Translations under genes and position numbers: made by a program
Shown here: positions 5,104-5,501 of the stretch, one piece after another
How positions within the stretch are numbered: the first letter of the stretch is position 1
Layout: the number at the start of each line of letters is the position of its first letter
The notes under the pieces: generated by a model
Database searches by the model: none
What the model saw: the letters and a program-made list of their open reading frames with translations, nothing else
What the model was told of the DNA's origin: nothing
From: Spirosoma sp.
GTDB taxonomy: Bacteria; Bacteroidota; Bacteroidia; Cytophagales; Spirosomataceae
Assembly (NCBI GenBank): GCA_025351545.1
Contig: JANXVQ010000287.1
Span: 1 to 5,501, forward strand
Direction: 5' to 3'
DNA length: 5,501 nucleotides

Positions 5104-5501
5104 AGAAGCGATGCGTACCAAAGTACCAACAACACGACGGTTACTATAGGCACCAATCTGATTATCAATGCCAGTGTGGCTAACGCTGCGGCAACGAAGG
5201 TTGAGTTCTATAACGGTGCCACCAAATTAGGTGAAGATACTACCGCACCCTATTCGTGGACAATTGCCGGCATTCAACGGGGAACGTATTCGTTTACCGC
5301 AAAAGCGCTGGTCAGTAGTGGAAACCTGACCTCATCGGCGGTCCAGGTTACAGCAGCATAAGCGTCAAATCAGGTGTCGATGGTAAGCCTGACATCGCCA
5401 ACCGATAATGCGTCTTTTCCAATTCCCGCTACAATCTTAATAACTGCCAATGCGGCTGATAGTGACGGTAGTATCTCGAAAGTTGTGTTCTACAGCGGAA
5501 G
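5104..5501 (+). pseudogene. bacterial Ig-like repeat protein fragment, interrupted
   Basis: One reading frame (codons starting at 5104) holds two Ig-like repeats of the PF17957 type found in large secreted adhesins and polysaccharide-active proteins of Bacteroidota. Repeat 1 starts around NNTTVTIGTNL and continues through KVEFYNGATKLGEDTTAPYS and GTYSFTAKA to about 5358. An in-frame TAA (5359-5361) interrupts the linker. Repeat 2 then begins in the same frame with VSLTSPTDNASFPIPATI, has the typical ANAADSDGSISKVVFYSG, and runs off the right edge. Repeat 1 lacks its normal first strand, and a stop (5101-5103) lies just upstream, so the N-terminus is broken too. The repeat domains bind or space other modules and have no catalytic role by themselves. 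Confidence 0.7.

Noticed and set aside
1..5501. CRISPR array, tRNA or rRNA gene
   Set aside because: I saw no regularly spaced repeats, cloverleaf or conserved rRNA segment on either strand.

Overview
The window looks like accessory DNA from a Bacteroidota, probably a Cytophagales bacterium of the Spirosoma kind. The clues are two exact TANNTTTG-type -7 promoter boxes, a lipid-rich Sec signal peptide, a twin-arginine secreted protein, PF17957-type bacterial Ig repeats and roughly balanced base composition. The genus is inference from sequence style, not proof.

Layout: (1) 1-183, minus strand: the N-terminus of a Tat-exported protein that runs off the left edge. (2) 377-926, plus strand: a secreted beta-propeller-like gene cut off by an insertion sequence. 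(3) 927-4989: an IS200/IS605-family element, very close to IS608 in its end architecture. It has divergent tnpA (Y1 HUH transposase) and tnpB (RuvC RNA-guided nuclease), a TTAC target, an AAAG guide plus hairpin at the left end, and a GAAT guide plus hairpin at the right end. (4) 2542-4986: a 2,445-bp group II intron nested inside that element. It has a GTGTG 5' end, an RT/maturase/HNH protein in domain IV, a textbook domain V, and a domain VI with a bulged branch-point A. (5) 4990-5501: decayed sequence, ending in bacterial Ig-like repeats broken by a stop codon.

The central observation is the exact position of the intron. It lies between T2541 and C4987. Removing it on paper restores GGAT+CAA, which is the TCAA right cleavage site that the GAAT guide predicts for an IS608-like element. 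The intron therefore splits the transposon's own cleavage site and separates the omegaRNA scaffold (3' end of tnpB plus right-end hairpin) from the position where its guide should begin. Intron and tnpB have the same orientation, so splicing from the tnpB transcript could in principle restore the omegaRNA guide junction and would also change the TnpB C-terminus.

The intron protein is open from end to end but contains an out-of-frame stretch between about 4504 and 4650, bounded by a run of eight G and a GC-rich hairpin-like insertion. The D (DNA-binding) domain is scrambled, so this intron copy may depend on a maturase supplied in trans or may be dead. The genes flanking the IS do not rejoin when it is removed, so a rearrangement has probably also occurred here.
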